Shown here: positions 1 through 10,465 of the stretch, piece by piece
Position numbering within the stretch: position 1 is the stretch's first letter
Layout: each line of letters begins with the position of its first letter
Source of the DNA: Akebia trifoliata
Taxonomy: Eukaryota > Streptophyta > Magnoliopsida > Ranunculales > Lardizabalaceae
Direction of reading: 5' to 3'
Assembly: GCA_017979445.1 (NCBI GenBank)
Contig: CM030717.1
Span: forward strand, 24,167,288 to 24,231,287
DNA length: 64,000 nucleotides
Program-made: the position numbers and the translations under genes
The notes under the pieces: model-generated
What the model was told of the DNA's origin: nothing
The model's input: only the letters and a program-made list of their open reading frames with translations
Database searches by the model: none

Positions 1-1064
1 AATTAAAATTATTTTAGTTAAAGTTGAATTTTAGTTAGAATTGTTTTAGGTAGAATTGTATTTTAATTAGAATTGTTTTAGGTAGAGTTATATTTTAGTT
101 AGAATTCTATTAAATAGAGTTATTATTTAATTAGAACTCTATTAGGGTTTTGACTTTTGGTCTTATTTGATTGACTTTAATATCTTGACCTTAGTCTTAT
201 TTGATTGACTTTTAATATCTTAACTTTAGTCTTACTTGATTGATTTTAATACCTTGACTTTAGTCTTGCTTGGTTGACTTTAATTTTTTGGAGAACCCCC
301 CTCTATTATATCTTTAATTCTTTGGACCCCCAAATGGACGGGTCCTTGAATAAATATCTTGCGAACTCTCAACAATTTTGCCTGAGAGCCTGATTGATTG
401 ATTTTTTTAGTTTAAATTTTTAAATTAATTTCATTAATGTTTCACTTTAATTATTTAATATTTTATTTATTAGTTTCGAAATTTTTAATTATAAAAATTA
501 TTAAATTACCGTTTTGCCCCCAGAGAGGACTTTTCGCTTTTTAAGTCGATTTTTTATGTTCCAGGATGTTTTAGAATCAATTTTTCGTAAGGAATTCAAT
601 GAAAATATTATTTTGTGTCATTTATGAAAATTTTTATATGGAATGGTCGTGAACTTTATGAGGGGCATTTTTGTAATTTTGTCGAATTCTATGAAAATTG
701 GTGAAATGATTTGTTTGATTTTGATTTGTTGTTTTATGTGTTTGAATAGCTTTTCCTAAGTATAATGTAGGCTCTAGTGATGTTTTAAGGTTAGGGGTAT
801 TTAGGTAATTTGGTCATTTTTAGTGATTTTTATCATGAAGCTTCTTTTTTGTCTGGAAGATGATGATTTCTATGTTTCTAGGGTCGTATTTTCCTAGCGT
901 AGCGTGGTTTCTAAGGTTTTGTCAGTTCGAGATACCTCATCCGGATTTCTAAAACATATCTGGTAACAGAATAAAACATTGGAATAATCATCCATCATTG
1001 GGAACCGTTGCGATCGGGTTGACGAGTTGATTAATCAGGCGGATGCAAAAATGGGGTGTCTACA
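1..1064 (-). repeat. 3' LTR of element A, partial
   Basis: On the plus strand it ends in GGTGTCTACA, the reverse complement of the LTR start TGTAGACACC seen in all family members, and aligns by eye with the right-hand parts of the LTRs at 5760-7274 and 26697-28462. The rest is outside the window. It contains the LTR palindrome around GGACCCC...GGGGTCC at about 325-346, slightly degenerate. Confidence 0.9.
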
Positions 1065-2422
1065 CTTTCAAAATTTTATAAATTTTAACTTCTTTTGAAC
1101 CTCAATGGTCTTAAAAAAAATTGCTATCAAGAGGGTGACCTTAAATTTGGGAATCCCATTATCTTCAAGTTTGATAACAAAATGCGCCTACTTTAACAGG
1201 AAACATTGTATTGAACACATCTCGTAAAAAATACCCCTAGTATAAGGGGAAAACTACAAATCAAAGAAGAAAGAAAGTGCCCATTGTCTGAAGGTTCGAA
1301 ATATTTGATTATCACAAGCATAATAAAGATTCAACTTTTAATTTCGACTTTTATATTGAAGATCTTAAGTCAGACTCAAGAAAATGAAATATTTTCTTTC
1401 GAGATTCATTGTAGAATCCACCATTTTCTCTCTTGGTTCACTTGGAGAAGTAGAAAATATTCAGTTCAATCGTAGATGATGCTCATGACTTTTGAGTCTT
1501 TGCTTGGTTTAAGCTGGGTACTAAAACTTGGTTATTCAGACTTCTGATGTTTTGGCTCGAACCACCCTTTAGCTTATCAATTCTATGGAGATTTTCTTCT
1601 ATTTTTCTTTGTTGCCCTAACTTTTACCTAGATTGCCCTTTCAGGTTTTCAAACTAGCGAGCATGCTCTAACTTTTGCTTAGATTGCCTTTTCAGGTTTT
1701 CGATCTAGCGAGCTTTCTTTTTTCTTTTTTCTTTGCTCTAATTGTTATCAAGACCGTCCTTTTGGATTTTCAACCTTGCGAGCTTGTCTTAATTTTAGCC
1801 TAAGTCGCATTTTCGGATTTTCAACTTATCAAGCTCTTTTTTCTTTGTTCTAATTATTGCCAAGACCATCCTTTTGGATTTTCAACCTTGCGAGCTTGCC
1901 TTAATTTTTGCCTAAGTTGTCCTTTCGGATTTTCAACCTAGTAGGTCCCATTTTTTTTTCCATTTTGAACTTTTAGAGTTACTGCCTGATCAGGATTTGG
2001 TACCTTCCTTGACTTTTTCACACGGTACTTAGGAGGACTTTCATGGGTAAGCTTAGGACTGGGCATAAAAAAAAATTTGAGCCTCAAAAATTCGAATGCC
2101 CCTTATATGGCATTTTCTCTTAAATTTTCTCTTTCCCTTTGAATTTTCTTCACTATTTTGACAATATTTCTTTTTTGAATTTTATTTCTGGGGGAAATTT
2201 TTTTTATTTTGATGTTGTCGGGCCTGAGGTAATTTCTCAGGTTACCTACGTACCCTAGAATTTTGGGATCAGACCAAAACGTAGTTCGAATTTTTCCTCC
2301 CCTAGGTTGAGTGATCAGGTTGAGAACGAAAAATGTATTTTTCTTTTGAAAAAAGTTGCAAAGGGGTTGAGAAAAGATATATTGAACTGGATAATAGGAG
2401 AATTGATTCGACAAAAGATGAC
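1065..2422 (-). other. 3' untranslated region of element A
   Basis: No coding content is credible here; short ORFs at 1284-1475 and 2103-2414 match nothing recognised. In sense order it holds the conserved inverted repeat CTACGT...ACGTAG (2246-2284), a hairpin array (1628-1941) and a block with phrases such as GCCCCTTATATGG that recurs in D, F, G and H. The 33-bp satellite array and polypurine tract seen in D and H before the LTR are absent, so this copy has lost the last several hundred bases upstream of its 3' LTR. Confidence 0.7.
1628..1941 (-). repeat. Array of six 30-bp stem-loop units (element A)
   Basis: Units at 1628-1657, 1679-1708, 1749-1778, 1800-1829, 1861-1890 and 1912-1941, each with 8-base arms around a 14-base loop. 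Sense-strand arm pairs include CTAGGTTG/CAACTTAG (1912-1941) and CAAGGTTG/CGGTCTTG (1749-1778), which pair fully if G-U is allowed; others have one or two mismatches. Spacers are about 15-45 bases. See the corresponding finding. Confidence 0.75.
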
Positions 2423-3480
2423 CTCCTTAGATGTAGTACCGTTTGATTTGGTCAAGATTGGTTGGTTCTGGTAATTCAATTCCATCATGGTTTTGAAGTC
2501 TGACAGCTTTTCCAGGTAATATTTCCTTGATGATGAACGGACCTCCCCAATTTGGTTCTAACTTCCCTCTAGAGTCAAAGATAGGTATTCAATTCTCTTT
2601 GAGTACTAAATCCCCGACTTGTAAGTGACAGGCCTTGATCTTTTGATCAAACGCACGGGTGACTCTTATTTGATAAGACTGCACGTGGTACAAAGTTCTT
2701 ACTCATTTTTCTTTGATCAAATTTAATTCTTCGTACCAATGATAGATCAAGTCTATTTATAATAGTTGACTTTCCATCAAGACTTTGAGATATGGAATTT
2801 CCCTTTCAACTGGTAAGACTATTTCTGTACCCCTGTAGTGTGAATGGTAACTTCTTTAACTAATCCCGGTGTGATTGACATATTTTCTTGATGGTCATTT
2901 TGAGACTTTTATTGGCTACTTCAACTGCTCCATTAATCTAAGGATAGTAAGGAGATGATGTCAGATAGAGTAATAATCTCGACTTTGAAGTATGGCCCGT
3001 TATCAGATATCTATTACAAAGATATCCTCTATTGACTTATGATAGATGTAGTGAAGCCAACATTGATACGATTTGTAACATCTTCTTTGATCTAATTGGT
3101 ATTTTCATTTCATCGAGCGAGTATCTATTCCATATCGGACAACAACCAAGCTTGCACCTAACATATCCTCATCAAATCATGCGAACAAATCTTTTGAAAT
3201 TTTTGAGTAAATTCATTGTGCCCTCATACTCCTCTAGGGATAGGATGGTTTCTACTTGAATCTCTTTAGGAATTATTTTCTGTTCTGAGGTCAATGACCT
3301 TTGCTTTCTTGATTAAAGGTTGAGCCCGACTCTTATCTTCTTGTTCAGGAAAAAAATCTATCCTTGAAGTTGGATCATAAGTTAATCTGTTAATGCGCTC
3401 GAGGTATTCAAATTTTTTTTTTATCTAATCAAATTTAGATGGGGTGACAAATACCTTTATAGACTCGATAAACTAACTCG
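2423..3480 (-). pseudogene. pol remnant of element A: pre-RT linker fused to integrase, RT/RNase H missing
   Basis: Read on the minus strand, the segment begins with a pre-RT linker (IFEYPE-like then INELTN, near 3390-3450). It passes through a stretch resembling the start of Tat/Ogre RT (EIQVETILSLEE), then jumps near 3080-3110 to integrase-type sequence. Close to the end is the integrase C-terminal part with PNWGGPFIIKEIL and the ending NLDQIKRYY before a stop near 2425. Several frameshifts and stops are present. The RT catalytic region (YxDD box) and RNase H are absent. The same arrangement occurs in D, F and G, so the deletion predates the spread of these copies. Confidence 0.8.
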
Positions 3481-4180
3481 ACTCAATAGAGAAAGAGTAG
3501 ACTCGATCTAAAGAAAATAAAAAATTGAACTCAGGTTAACCCACATGACTCATGAAAACTCAAGACAACTACCCACAATGGACTTGATTAGGACTGAGGC
3601 ATTACTTATAACCTACAGGATTAAGCCACTATGATCTTCAAGGAACAACTGTGTAATTTTGAGAGATTTTGAGGTCATTTCTGATGATTCACTTGGTGTT
3701 GACATTCGTTCTAACTGACCGAACTAGTGACCCTAGCAAAACGGTGAACGATTGATCTTAGGTGCAATGATAACCTTGTAACCCCATCAAATGTGAATTA
3801 TCAATTTCAGTGTTACCCCCTTGATAACATTTTAAATGAATCCTATGATTTTATTGAATTATATGCACCAATCCATTAAACAATTCATTCATGTAATGAT
3901 TATTCATAAGGAAAATAATTTTATTGCACTCTTGAAAATTATTGACAAATAATGTTTTCATTGATTAAAAAACCTTCACAAATCTGATTATTTTTTTGCA
4001 GTCATTTTCGTTTTAGGAAAACATATTTTAGTAATTTTTCACGGTTCATGCAAAAAATAGATTTTTTATAAAAATCATTTTTTCTTTAGAAAAATAATAT
4101 TTTAGAAAATTTTCAAGGTCCATGTAAAAATAGATCTTTTGTAAATCATTTTTCCTTGAAAAAAAAGAGATTTTCCCAAA
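3481..4180 (-). other. Non-coding spacer of element A
   Basis: AT-rich sequence shared with D (34801-35500), G (57601-58210) and part of F: a block with sense motif CCGTTTTGCTAGGGTCAC near 3735, then A/T-rich runs of GAAAAT and TTTTC around 3900-4180. No ORF of interest and no recognised motif. Confidence 0.6.
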
Positions 4181-4371
4181 TAATTGCCCAAAGTTGATGT
4201 AGCGTTAGAAAAAGTTGGTGTGACGATAGGAATTCTCAAACAACAATGAAAGTTGTTCTTTCCTATACAAAAATAGCACAATAGAGAGGTCTGCCCTAGT
4301 ACATTTCCTTTTTCTTCTCTTGTTCTTGAAGTTCTTCTCTTTCAATTGCCACCATTGGAGGTTTTGTAGCT

Positions 4372-4720
4372 TTTACAAGATATTGAGAGTTTTCCAATCA
4401 TCAAAGCTACTGCAGCTTTTAGAATCAGCGTTTGAGAAGCGCTTTTGATCTTTATCAAGTCTGAGTTTGGTGACGACAACCTTAGATGGATTGATACCGA
4501 CATTAACAGTAGATCCATTAACCTTCTCTCTTGTAATCCTCTCTACATGGATCACCCATTTGCAATGACAGACTTGAACAACTTTGCCTTCTTGACCCTT
4601 GAAGGTTTCACGAACAATCTAAACCTTGTCATTTTTGCGAATTAGAATCAATATTACGTTGTATTTGCTGCGTAGATCGAATGAAAGAGGAGTCTCAAGT
4701 ACTTCAATACTGATCGACAT
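4372..4720 (-). pseudogene. RPL26: Ribosomal protein L26 (uL24) fragment captured inside element A
   Basis: The minus-strand reading matches plant cytosolic RPL26: SFDLRSKYNV, then [44 protein letters not shown] and TKLRLDKD, in the order and spacing of the family. L26 is a protein of the large ribosomal subunit near the exit tunnel. An ATG lies at 4718-4720, but the first about 30 residues of the normal protein are absent, an in-frame stop interrupts at 4619-4621, and the frame shifts after TKLRLDKD near 4440, so the lysine-rich C-terminus is lost. No intron interrupts the stretch. It sits between the pol spacer and the primer binding site of element A, on the element's sense strand. It is a non-functional captured copy. 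Confidence 0.88.
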
Positions 4721-4733
4721 GATGGCGATGTTT

Positions 4734-5219
4734 TTAGCTTTTTGCAAAGAAAGGGCAGGAAGGAGAGAAAGAGAAAGCATCGAACAGGTTTGGAATTGAA
4801 AGGAGGAGATCTCGATGAGAGATGGAACTATTGAGAAGAGTTGAAATTAAGGTTTCTTGGAGAGTTGGAGATGAAGAGAAGAGGGTTTCTGTGGGGATCG
4901 AAGGCATTATTTCTGGAAATTTGGGGATTTGTTGAAAATTTTGGAAAATATAGGGTAATGGAGGGGTTTTGAAAAAATGTTCATCTACTGTATCACACTT
5001 CCCTAATTCGTCCCCATTAGTTTGATACTCTAAATCCCTAGCAGTGATATCTTGTTTTGCAAAGGAAACAACGGTTCCCTCGTCACAAGATTCGATTTTT
5101 TTTTCTAAATTCTCAATGTGGAGTAGTTCCGAACCCACATTCAATACTGAAATAGTTTTCTCCTCATCCATGGGTTCTCCTTTAGTAAGATCTTTGGCAG
5201 ATCCTCGCATGGAGTCCAA
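4734..5219 (-). CDS. Uncharacterised 161-codon ORF in the captured segment of element A
   Basis: An open frame starting at 5219 and ending just upstream of the RPL26 fragment, on the same strand. I recognise no domain. The N-terminal half is acidic and polar (MDEEKT, ENLEKKIESCDEG); from about residue 80 it becomes rich in Pro, Ser, Phe and Leu (SIPTETLFSSSPTLQETL), like the start of another coding exon or a translated UTR. An internal ATG at about residue 104 begins MPSIPTETLF. No counterpart is seen in D, F or G, so it came with the captured DNA. It may be a chimera of two host gene pieces; expression is unproven. Confidence 0.35.
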   Translation of the reverse strand: MDSMRGSAKDLTKGEPMDEEKTISVLNVGSELLHIENLEKKIESCDEGTVVSFAKQDITARDLEYQTNGDELGKCDTVDEHFFKTPPLPYIFQNFQQIPKFPEIMPSIPTETLFSSSPTLQETLISTLLNSSISHRDLLLSIPNLFDAFSFSPSCPFFAKS

Positions 5220-5740
5220 TTCAAGTCGCTCTTTCCACCAAAATCAACGTGTTTGATGATTTCGACTGATCTAGATGCATAAATAGACCATTGAAACCTT
5301 TGAAAAATCTCTTTGAATTCTTAAAATTTATTTCATATGTTACTTTGAATCTTTCATTATTTAGGGCCATTCTAAATGACCCCCGATTGAACCATAAAAT
5401 ATATGCCAAATCAAAGTATCCAAAATCAAATCCAAGGTTACCAATAAAGGATAATACAAACCCAAAAAATAATCCAAAAAATGGGCCAACACCCATTTTT
5501 CCACATCATCATCCTCTCAATATCCTACATTATTTAACGTTATCTCAAACGACCCTAAATTGAATCATAGCAAATAATATTTCATAATAATATGCTAAAA
5601 ATGATGCCAAGAGAATATAATACAATCTCAAAAATAAACGAATCAAATAAACTAAAAATAAACAAAACAAACACACAAAAAACTAGGCCTAAATGACAAT
5701 GTTCCCATACATGGGGCTTTCCAAGTTTGATCCCCAATAG
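5220..5740 (-). other. Leader remnant of element A
   Basis: From about 5335 to the primer binding site the sequence resembles the first bases of the D leader (block with TTTGAATC TTTCATTATTTAGGG and TGTTCCCATACATGGGG). 5220-5335 belongs to the captured segment. Open frames on both strands (5221-5496, 5291-5563) lack recognisable domains and are probably incidental. Confidence 0.55.
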
Positions 5741-5758
5741 TCCCCAGTGGAGTCGCTA
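5741..5758 (-). other. Primer binding site of element A
   Basis: Sense strand TAGCGACTCCACTGGGGA, one base from the LTR end. It differs at one base from the TGGCGACTCC... site of C and D and is complementary to a tRNA-Arg 3' end. Confidence 0.8.
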
Positions 5759-5759
5759 C

Positions 5760-7274
5760 TGAAAGCGACCTCGGTCCGCGGGGTGTGCAGATATGCTTTT
5801 GACTTTGAGGTTTGGGAGTTGTCACCTAGTTATTACAGTCTAGGAACCGAGCATTGACTCAAGATGGATAAAAATAACTAATCTACAAAAGAAACTAAGT
5901 CCGGGGATCACGTTATGAGATTGGAAAGTGTTAGGCACCAACCCCGCCCGGCAAATGTCAATCTCTACTAATTCCCAAGAATATTACATTACTGAAAAAA
6001 CCTAAAATAAATAAATAAACTAAATAGAGAAAAAATGCACCCAGATATTTGTGACTATTTGTTCTCTCAGATCTAGTAGAGAGATTCCTCGTATGAGATT
6101 CCTTGCTTCGTTTCTATCACTGAATCAACTTCTGATCTTCAAAATAAAGTATCTGCTTCCCAGATCTAAGTATTTTCTAATTTTTCTTGATGAATTTTTA
6201 GGTATTTTTGAAGGGTCTCTAGGTATTTTTTGAATAAAAGTTAGGGTTTGGATGATAGGTAAGGGGTTAGGGCTTCAAAATCAGAGTTTTGGGAAGGTTA
6301 TGGAGGCTTTTTGACCTACTTTTCTTAGGATTTTCTTTGACCTATGAAATTTGGTTGTAGAGGCTCTCTATTTATAGAGTTTTTTGGGTAGAGTTAATGT
6401 TTGATTAGGTTTCTTTTAGGATTTTAATTAGGGTTTTGACTTTAGTCTTATGAGATTGACTTGGTCTTTTTAGATTAGGATTTTGAATTAAGTCTTATGA
6501 GATTAACTTGATTCCTTTAGATTAGGGTTCTAATTAGGGTTTTGACTTAAGTCTTATGAGATTGACTTGATTAGGGTTTTAATTAGTATTTTGACTTAAG
6601 TCTTATGAGATTTACTTGATTTAGATTTTTAAATTAATTTTATTAAGATTTTACTTTACGTTAATTAATATTTTATTTATTAATTTCAAAATTAAAAATT
6701 TTAAAAATTAAAAAATTACCGTTTTACCCCCGAAGAAAACTTTTGCGTTTCAAGTTAGTTTTCTATGTTCCGGGATGTTTTGGAATCGATTTTTCATAAG
6801 GAATTCAATGGGACTATAGGTTTGTGTTATTTATGAAATTTTTTGGTGTGAAATGATTGTCAACCCTTATGAGGGGCATTTTCGTAATTTTATCAAATTT
6901 GGTGAAAATTGGTGAAATGATTTATTTGATTTTATTTTGTTGTTTTATGTATTCGAATGGGTTTTTCTACTCGTAAGGGGGCTCTAAGGATGTTTTGATG
7001 TTAGGGGTATTTTGGTAATTTAATCAATTTTTAGTGATTTTTATCGTAAAGCTTTTTTTTGTCTGTAAGATGATGATTTCTATATTTTTGGGGTTATATT
7101 TTCCTAGCTTAGCGTGGTTTCTACAGTTTTGTTAGTTTGAATACCTAATCCAAATTTTTTGAAACATATCTAGTAACAAAATAGAGCATTGAAGTAATCA
7201 TACATCATTGGGGATCGTTGCGATCGGGTTGACGAGTTGATTAATCAGGTGAATGCAAAAATGGGGTGTCTACA
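5760..7274 (-). repeat. 5' LTR of element A
   Basis: Starts TGAAAGCG and ends GGTGTCTACA on the plus strand, so TGTAGACACC...CGCTTTCA in element sense; 1515 bp. A TATA box (sense TATAAATAG) lies at 6368-6376. It contains repeats of a 25-30 bp motif built on GACTTAAGTCTTATGAGATT (6430-6620). The conserved hairpin near 5930-5955 has decayed arms. Confidence 0.92.
6368..6376 (-). promoter_or_regulatory. TATA box in the 5' LTR of element A
   Basis: CTATTTATA on the plus strand, TATAAATAG in sense, at the same LTR position as the boxes in C, D, G and H. Confidence 0.6.
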
Positions 7275-7721
7275 CATGCCCCGGTGCACCCATATGGAAC
7301 TCACAGAATTGATTGGGATTGTATATTGGTCCCTTTATCGTTTCTGGGTTAGGATGCCTCTTTGTGAGCAATTCTCCATTGAATAGTACTGGGAGTAGTC
7401 CTATTGGGTCTGCGCTGGTCGGTTTGATGATTCTAAGCAAATTGTGGGTTCTGACCAAACACTGGATTTTGTCCGAACTAAAATGCCTACGAAACTGGAG
7501 CAGCTTGAGGTGGGTTAACCTTGATGGGGACCTAAGGTGTTGACGGCCTCTGGTTTGGTGCTCAGATGAAGAAATGACGAATAGGTTGTACATTGTTAAC
7601 TTGGGCTTCATCTTTCTTCTTGTTCAAAATTATTGGTTTTCGTTGGGTGGACCAACCTGTTGGTACCCCTAGATTAAACAAGTCATAAATCAGACCTGAT
7701 CGGATACCGTCTTTCACCTGA
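7275..7721 (-). pseudogene. gag of element B, downstream part
   Basis: On the minus strand, from 7721: SGLIYDLFNLG then KKKDEAQVNNVQ, typical of the linker after the gag core in Tat/Ogre elements. Further on is QFCEFHMGAPGHV, the C-x2-H-type knuckle of this lineage, which ends exactly at the LTR of element A. A stop occurs after HFFI near 7562 and the frame changes to the one read between 7611 and 7270. Gag would form the capsid. It is the continuation of 18583-19288 and is broken by C, by A and by at least one stop. Confidence 0.8.
7717..7721. repeat. Target-site duplication of element C, left copy (CCTGA)
   Basis: Identical to 18583-18587. Confidence 0.95.
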
Positions 7722-8849
7722 TGTAGACACCCCATTTTTGCATCCGCCTGATTAATCAACTCGTCAACCCGATCGCAATGATTCCCAATGATGGATGTGT
7801 ATTCCATTGCTTTATTTTGTTATCCGATATGTTTCAGAAATCCGGATGAGGTATCTTGAATTGAAAAAACCTTAGAAATCACGCTACGCTAGGAAAATAC
7901 GACCCCAAAAACATAGAAATCATCATCTTGCAGATCAAAAAGAAGTTTCACGATAAAAATCACTAAAAATTGACCAAATTCTCAAAAACCCCTAACCTCA
8001 AAACAACCCTAGAGCCTACGTTACGCTTAGGAAAACTCTCTCGAACACATAAAATAACAAATCGGAACCAAATAAATCATTTCGTCAATTTTAACAGAAT
8101 TCGACAAAATTACGAAAATGCCCCTCATAAAGTTCATGACCATTTCACACAAAAAATTTCATAAATGACACAAACTAATATTTCCATTGAATTCCTTATG
8201 AAAAATCGATTCTAAAACATCCTAGAACATTAAAAACCGACTTAAAACGTGAAAAGTCCTCTCCGGGGGCAAAACGGTAATTTCACAATTTTCATAATTA
8301 AAAAATTCGAAATTAATAAATAAAAAATTAAATAATTGAAGTGAAACATTAATGAAATTAATTTAAAATTTTGAACAGAAGAAATCGATCAATCGGATTT
8401 TCAAGTAAAATTGTTGAGGGTTCGTGAGATATTTCTTTAAGGATCCCTCCATTTGGGGGTCCAAAGAATTAAAGATATTTTAGAGGGGGGTTCTCCCAAA
8501 ATTAAAGTCAATCAAGCAAGACTAAGGTCAAGGTATTAAAGTTAATCAAGTGAGACTAAAGTCAAAATTAAAGTCAATTAAGCAAGACTAAAGTCAAGAT
8601 ATTAAAAGTCAATCAATTAAAACTAAAGTCAAAACATTAAAAGTCAATCAAATAAGACCAAAAGAAATAATAGAGTTCTAATTAAATAATAACTCAATCT
8701 AATAGAGTTCTAACTTAAAAACAATTCTACCTAAAACAATTCTAATTAAAACACAATTCTACCTAAAACAAGTCTAACTAAAACACAACTCTAACTAAAA
8801 GAATTATAATCAAACACTAATTCTATCTAAATCAACCCTTAAAAAAATC

Positions 8850-8858
8850 TATAAATAG
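8850..8858 (+). promoter_or_regulatory. TATA box in the 5' LTR of element C
   Basis: TATAAATAG, conserved in position and sequence among the family's LTRs; transcription would start about 25-35 bases downstream, near 8885. Confidence 0.65.
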
Positions 8859-9274
8859 AGGTCCTCACACCCTATTTTCGTATCAAATCATAAACCCTAA
8901 GAGAAGTAGGTCTAGAAGCCCCCATAGCCTCCCATAAACCCTAGTATTGGAGCCCCAACTCCTTACCTAACATCCCTCCTTCAATTTTAGCCTAGAAAAC
9001 ACCTAAAAGCCCTCAAAAAAACACCCCCAAATCCGCAACAAACTTGAAGAGTTTAGATCCAAAAACAAGGAGATACCTTGATCTCGGAGATCCGAAATCA
9101 AATCCGGAGACAGAACAAAGCAAGGGAGTACGGTACAAGGAGCTATTTTTGTTAGATCTGAGGGAGCAAAATCCTTACTATCGAAAAGGTATAAAATTTT
9201 TTATTTTTATTTTTATCTAGGTTTTTAGCAATGTGATTTATTTGGAAAATTAGTAGAGACTGGCTTTGGCCGGG

Positions 9275-9305
9275 CGGGGTTGGTGCCTAACACCTTCCAA
9301 CCCCG
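9275..9305 (+). promoter_or_regulatory. Conserved LTR hairpin with loop TGCCTAACACCTT
   Basis: CGGGGTTGG (9275-9283) pairs perfectly with CCAACCCCG (9297-9305) around a 13-base loop. The same structure is at 18394-18424 in the 3' LTR and, inverted, in D, G and H. It lies downstream of the expected transcription start, so it would be in the RNA. Confidence 0.75.
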
Positions 9306-9459
9306 TAACGTGATACCCGGACTCTTTTTCTCTTTCGTAGATTAGTTTATCCGTTTTAAAGTTAGTTTAGTTCCTAGACCATAATAACTAGGTGGCGACT
9401 CCCAAACCTCAAGGGTCAAAAGCGGATCCGCGCACCCCGCCGATCGAAGGCACTTTCAG

Positions 9460-9477
9460 TGGCGACTCCACTGGGGA
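9460..9477 (+). other. Primer binding site of element C
   Basis: TGGCGACTCCACTGGGGA, one base after the LTR. Its complement matches the 3' end of plant tRNA-Arg (T-arm ...CCCCAG, acceptor GGAGTCG, CCA) with one difference, as in other Ogre/Tat elements. Confidence 0.85.
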
Positions 9478-9710
9478 CTATTGAGGATCAAACTTTAAAA
9501 ACCCCAAGTATGGGAGCATTGCCAAGATGATCTAGTTTTTTTTATTATTTAGTTCGATTTATTTTATTTATTTGTTTCTGTTTATTTATTTTTGTGACTT
9601 GATTGTGGATGATTTTGATATTGCATTTTTTTTTCCCAATTAAGGATCACTTTTGATGACCCCTAAATAATGAAAGATTCAAATTGACCTATGAAAATGA
9701 TGGAATGATG

Positions 9711-10465
9711 AAGGTTGGACAGAAATATTAAAACGTTTTTACAGATATTCTAGTAAGAATTAAGTTGGGAACCTATTAATAAAACTTAGATCTCTCGAGT
9801 AGATTAATTTAGAACCTGAGTTTACTCAATTTCGTTATTGGAAGCCTTGGATATCATCGATGCAAGTTCAATCTGTAAATCTGGAATTGTTGCTGAATGA
9901 AGGTTGGGACAGCAATGTTAAAACGTTTTTATAGAACATTCTAGTGAGAATTAAGTTTGGGTATCTATTAATTAAATGTAGATCTCATCGAGTAGATTAA
10001 TTTAGAATCTGAGTTCACTCCATTTCGTTATCGGAAGCCTTAGATATCATCGATGCAAGTTCAATCTGTAAATCTGAAATTATTTCTGAATGAAGGTTGG
10101 GATAGCAATGTTAAAACATTTTTACAGAATATTCTAATGAGAACTAAGTCTGGGCACCTATTAATAAAATGTAGATCTCATCGATTAGATTAATTTAAAA
10201 TCTGATGTCACTCAATTTCGTTATCGGAAGCCTTAGATATTATCGATGCAAGTTCAATCTGTAAATCTGGAATTATTTCTGAATGAAGGTTGGGACAGCA
10301 ATGTTAAAACGTTTTTACAGAATATTCTAGTGAGAACTAAGTCTGGGCACCTATTAAAAAAATGTAGATCTCATTGAGTAGATTAATTTAGAACTTGAGT
10401 TCACTCGATTTCGTTATCGGGAACCTTAGATATCATCGATGCAAGTTCAGATTGTATTTTCCTAA
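9711..10465 (+). repeat. Four tandem copies of a ~190-bp leader repeat
   Basis: AAGGTTGG(G)ACAG starts at 9711, 9900, 10093 and 10286 (spacing 189, 193, 193). Each copy runs through AGATCTCATCGAGTAGATTA, TTTCGTTATCGGAAGCCTTA and ATATCATCGATGCAAGTTC. Element D has two copies in the same leader position (36943-37325). The ORF at 10395-10601 is incidental. Confidence 0.9.

Larger units (their letters stand above)
1..7274 (-). mobile_element. Element A: non-autonomous Tat/Ogre-like LTR retrotransposon (left end outside window)
   Basis: Two LTRs of the same family in minus orientation (1-1064 partial, 5760-7274) flank an internal region with a tRNA-Arg-type primer binding site next to the right-hand LTR. 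The only retrotransposon coding matter is a pol remnant (2423-3480) lacking the RT/RNase H core. The usual leader is largely replaced by captured host sequence (about 4180-5335). The polypurine tract normally next to the 3' LTR is missing, so a small deletion lies near 1065. Its right end abuts the gag of element B, so A is nested in B. The five bases after it are CATGC; the matching copy would lie left of the window. Confidence 0.88.
7722..9458 (+). repeat. 5' LTR of element C
   Basis: 1737 bp. A TATA box lies at 8850-8858. Upstream are two sets of short repeats: about 28 bp built on AAGTCAATCAAGCAAGACTA (8500-8670) and about 22 bp built on CTAAAACACAATTCTACCT (8690-8830). Downstream is the hairpin at 9275-9305. 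The palindrome at 8441-8462 is GGATCCC...GGGGTCC with one mismatch. Confidence 0.95.

Noticed and set aside
4372..4720. A working RPL26 gene
   Set aside because: Missing N-terminus, an in-frame stop at 4619-4621 and a frameshift before the C-terminus.
7970..8164. 64-codon ORF MTKFSKTPNLKTTLEP in the LTRs of C (also at 17089-17283)
   Set aside because: Kept only because the two LTRs are nearly identical; not open in the older LTRs and without a domain.
9460..9477. Part of a tRNA-Arg gene
   Set aside because: Only the 18 bases complementary to the tRNA 3' end exist; it is a primer binding site.
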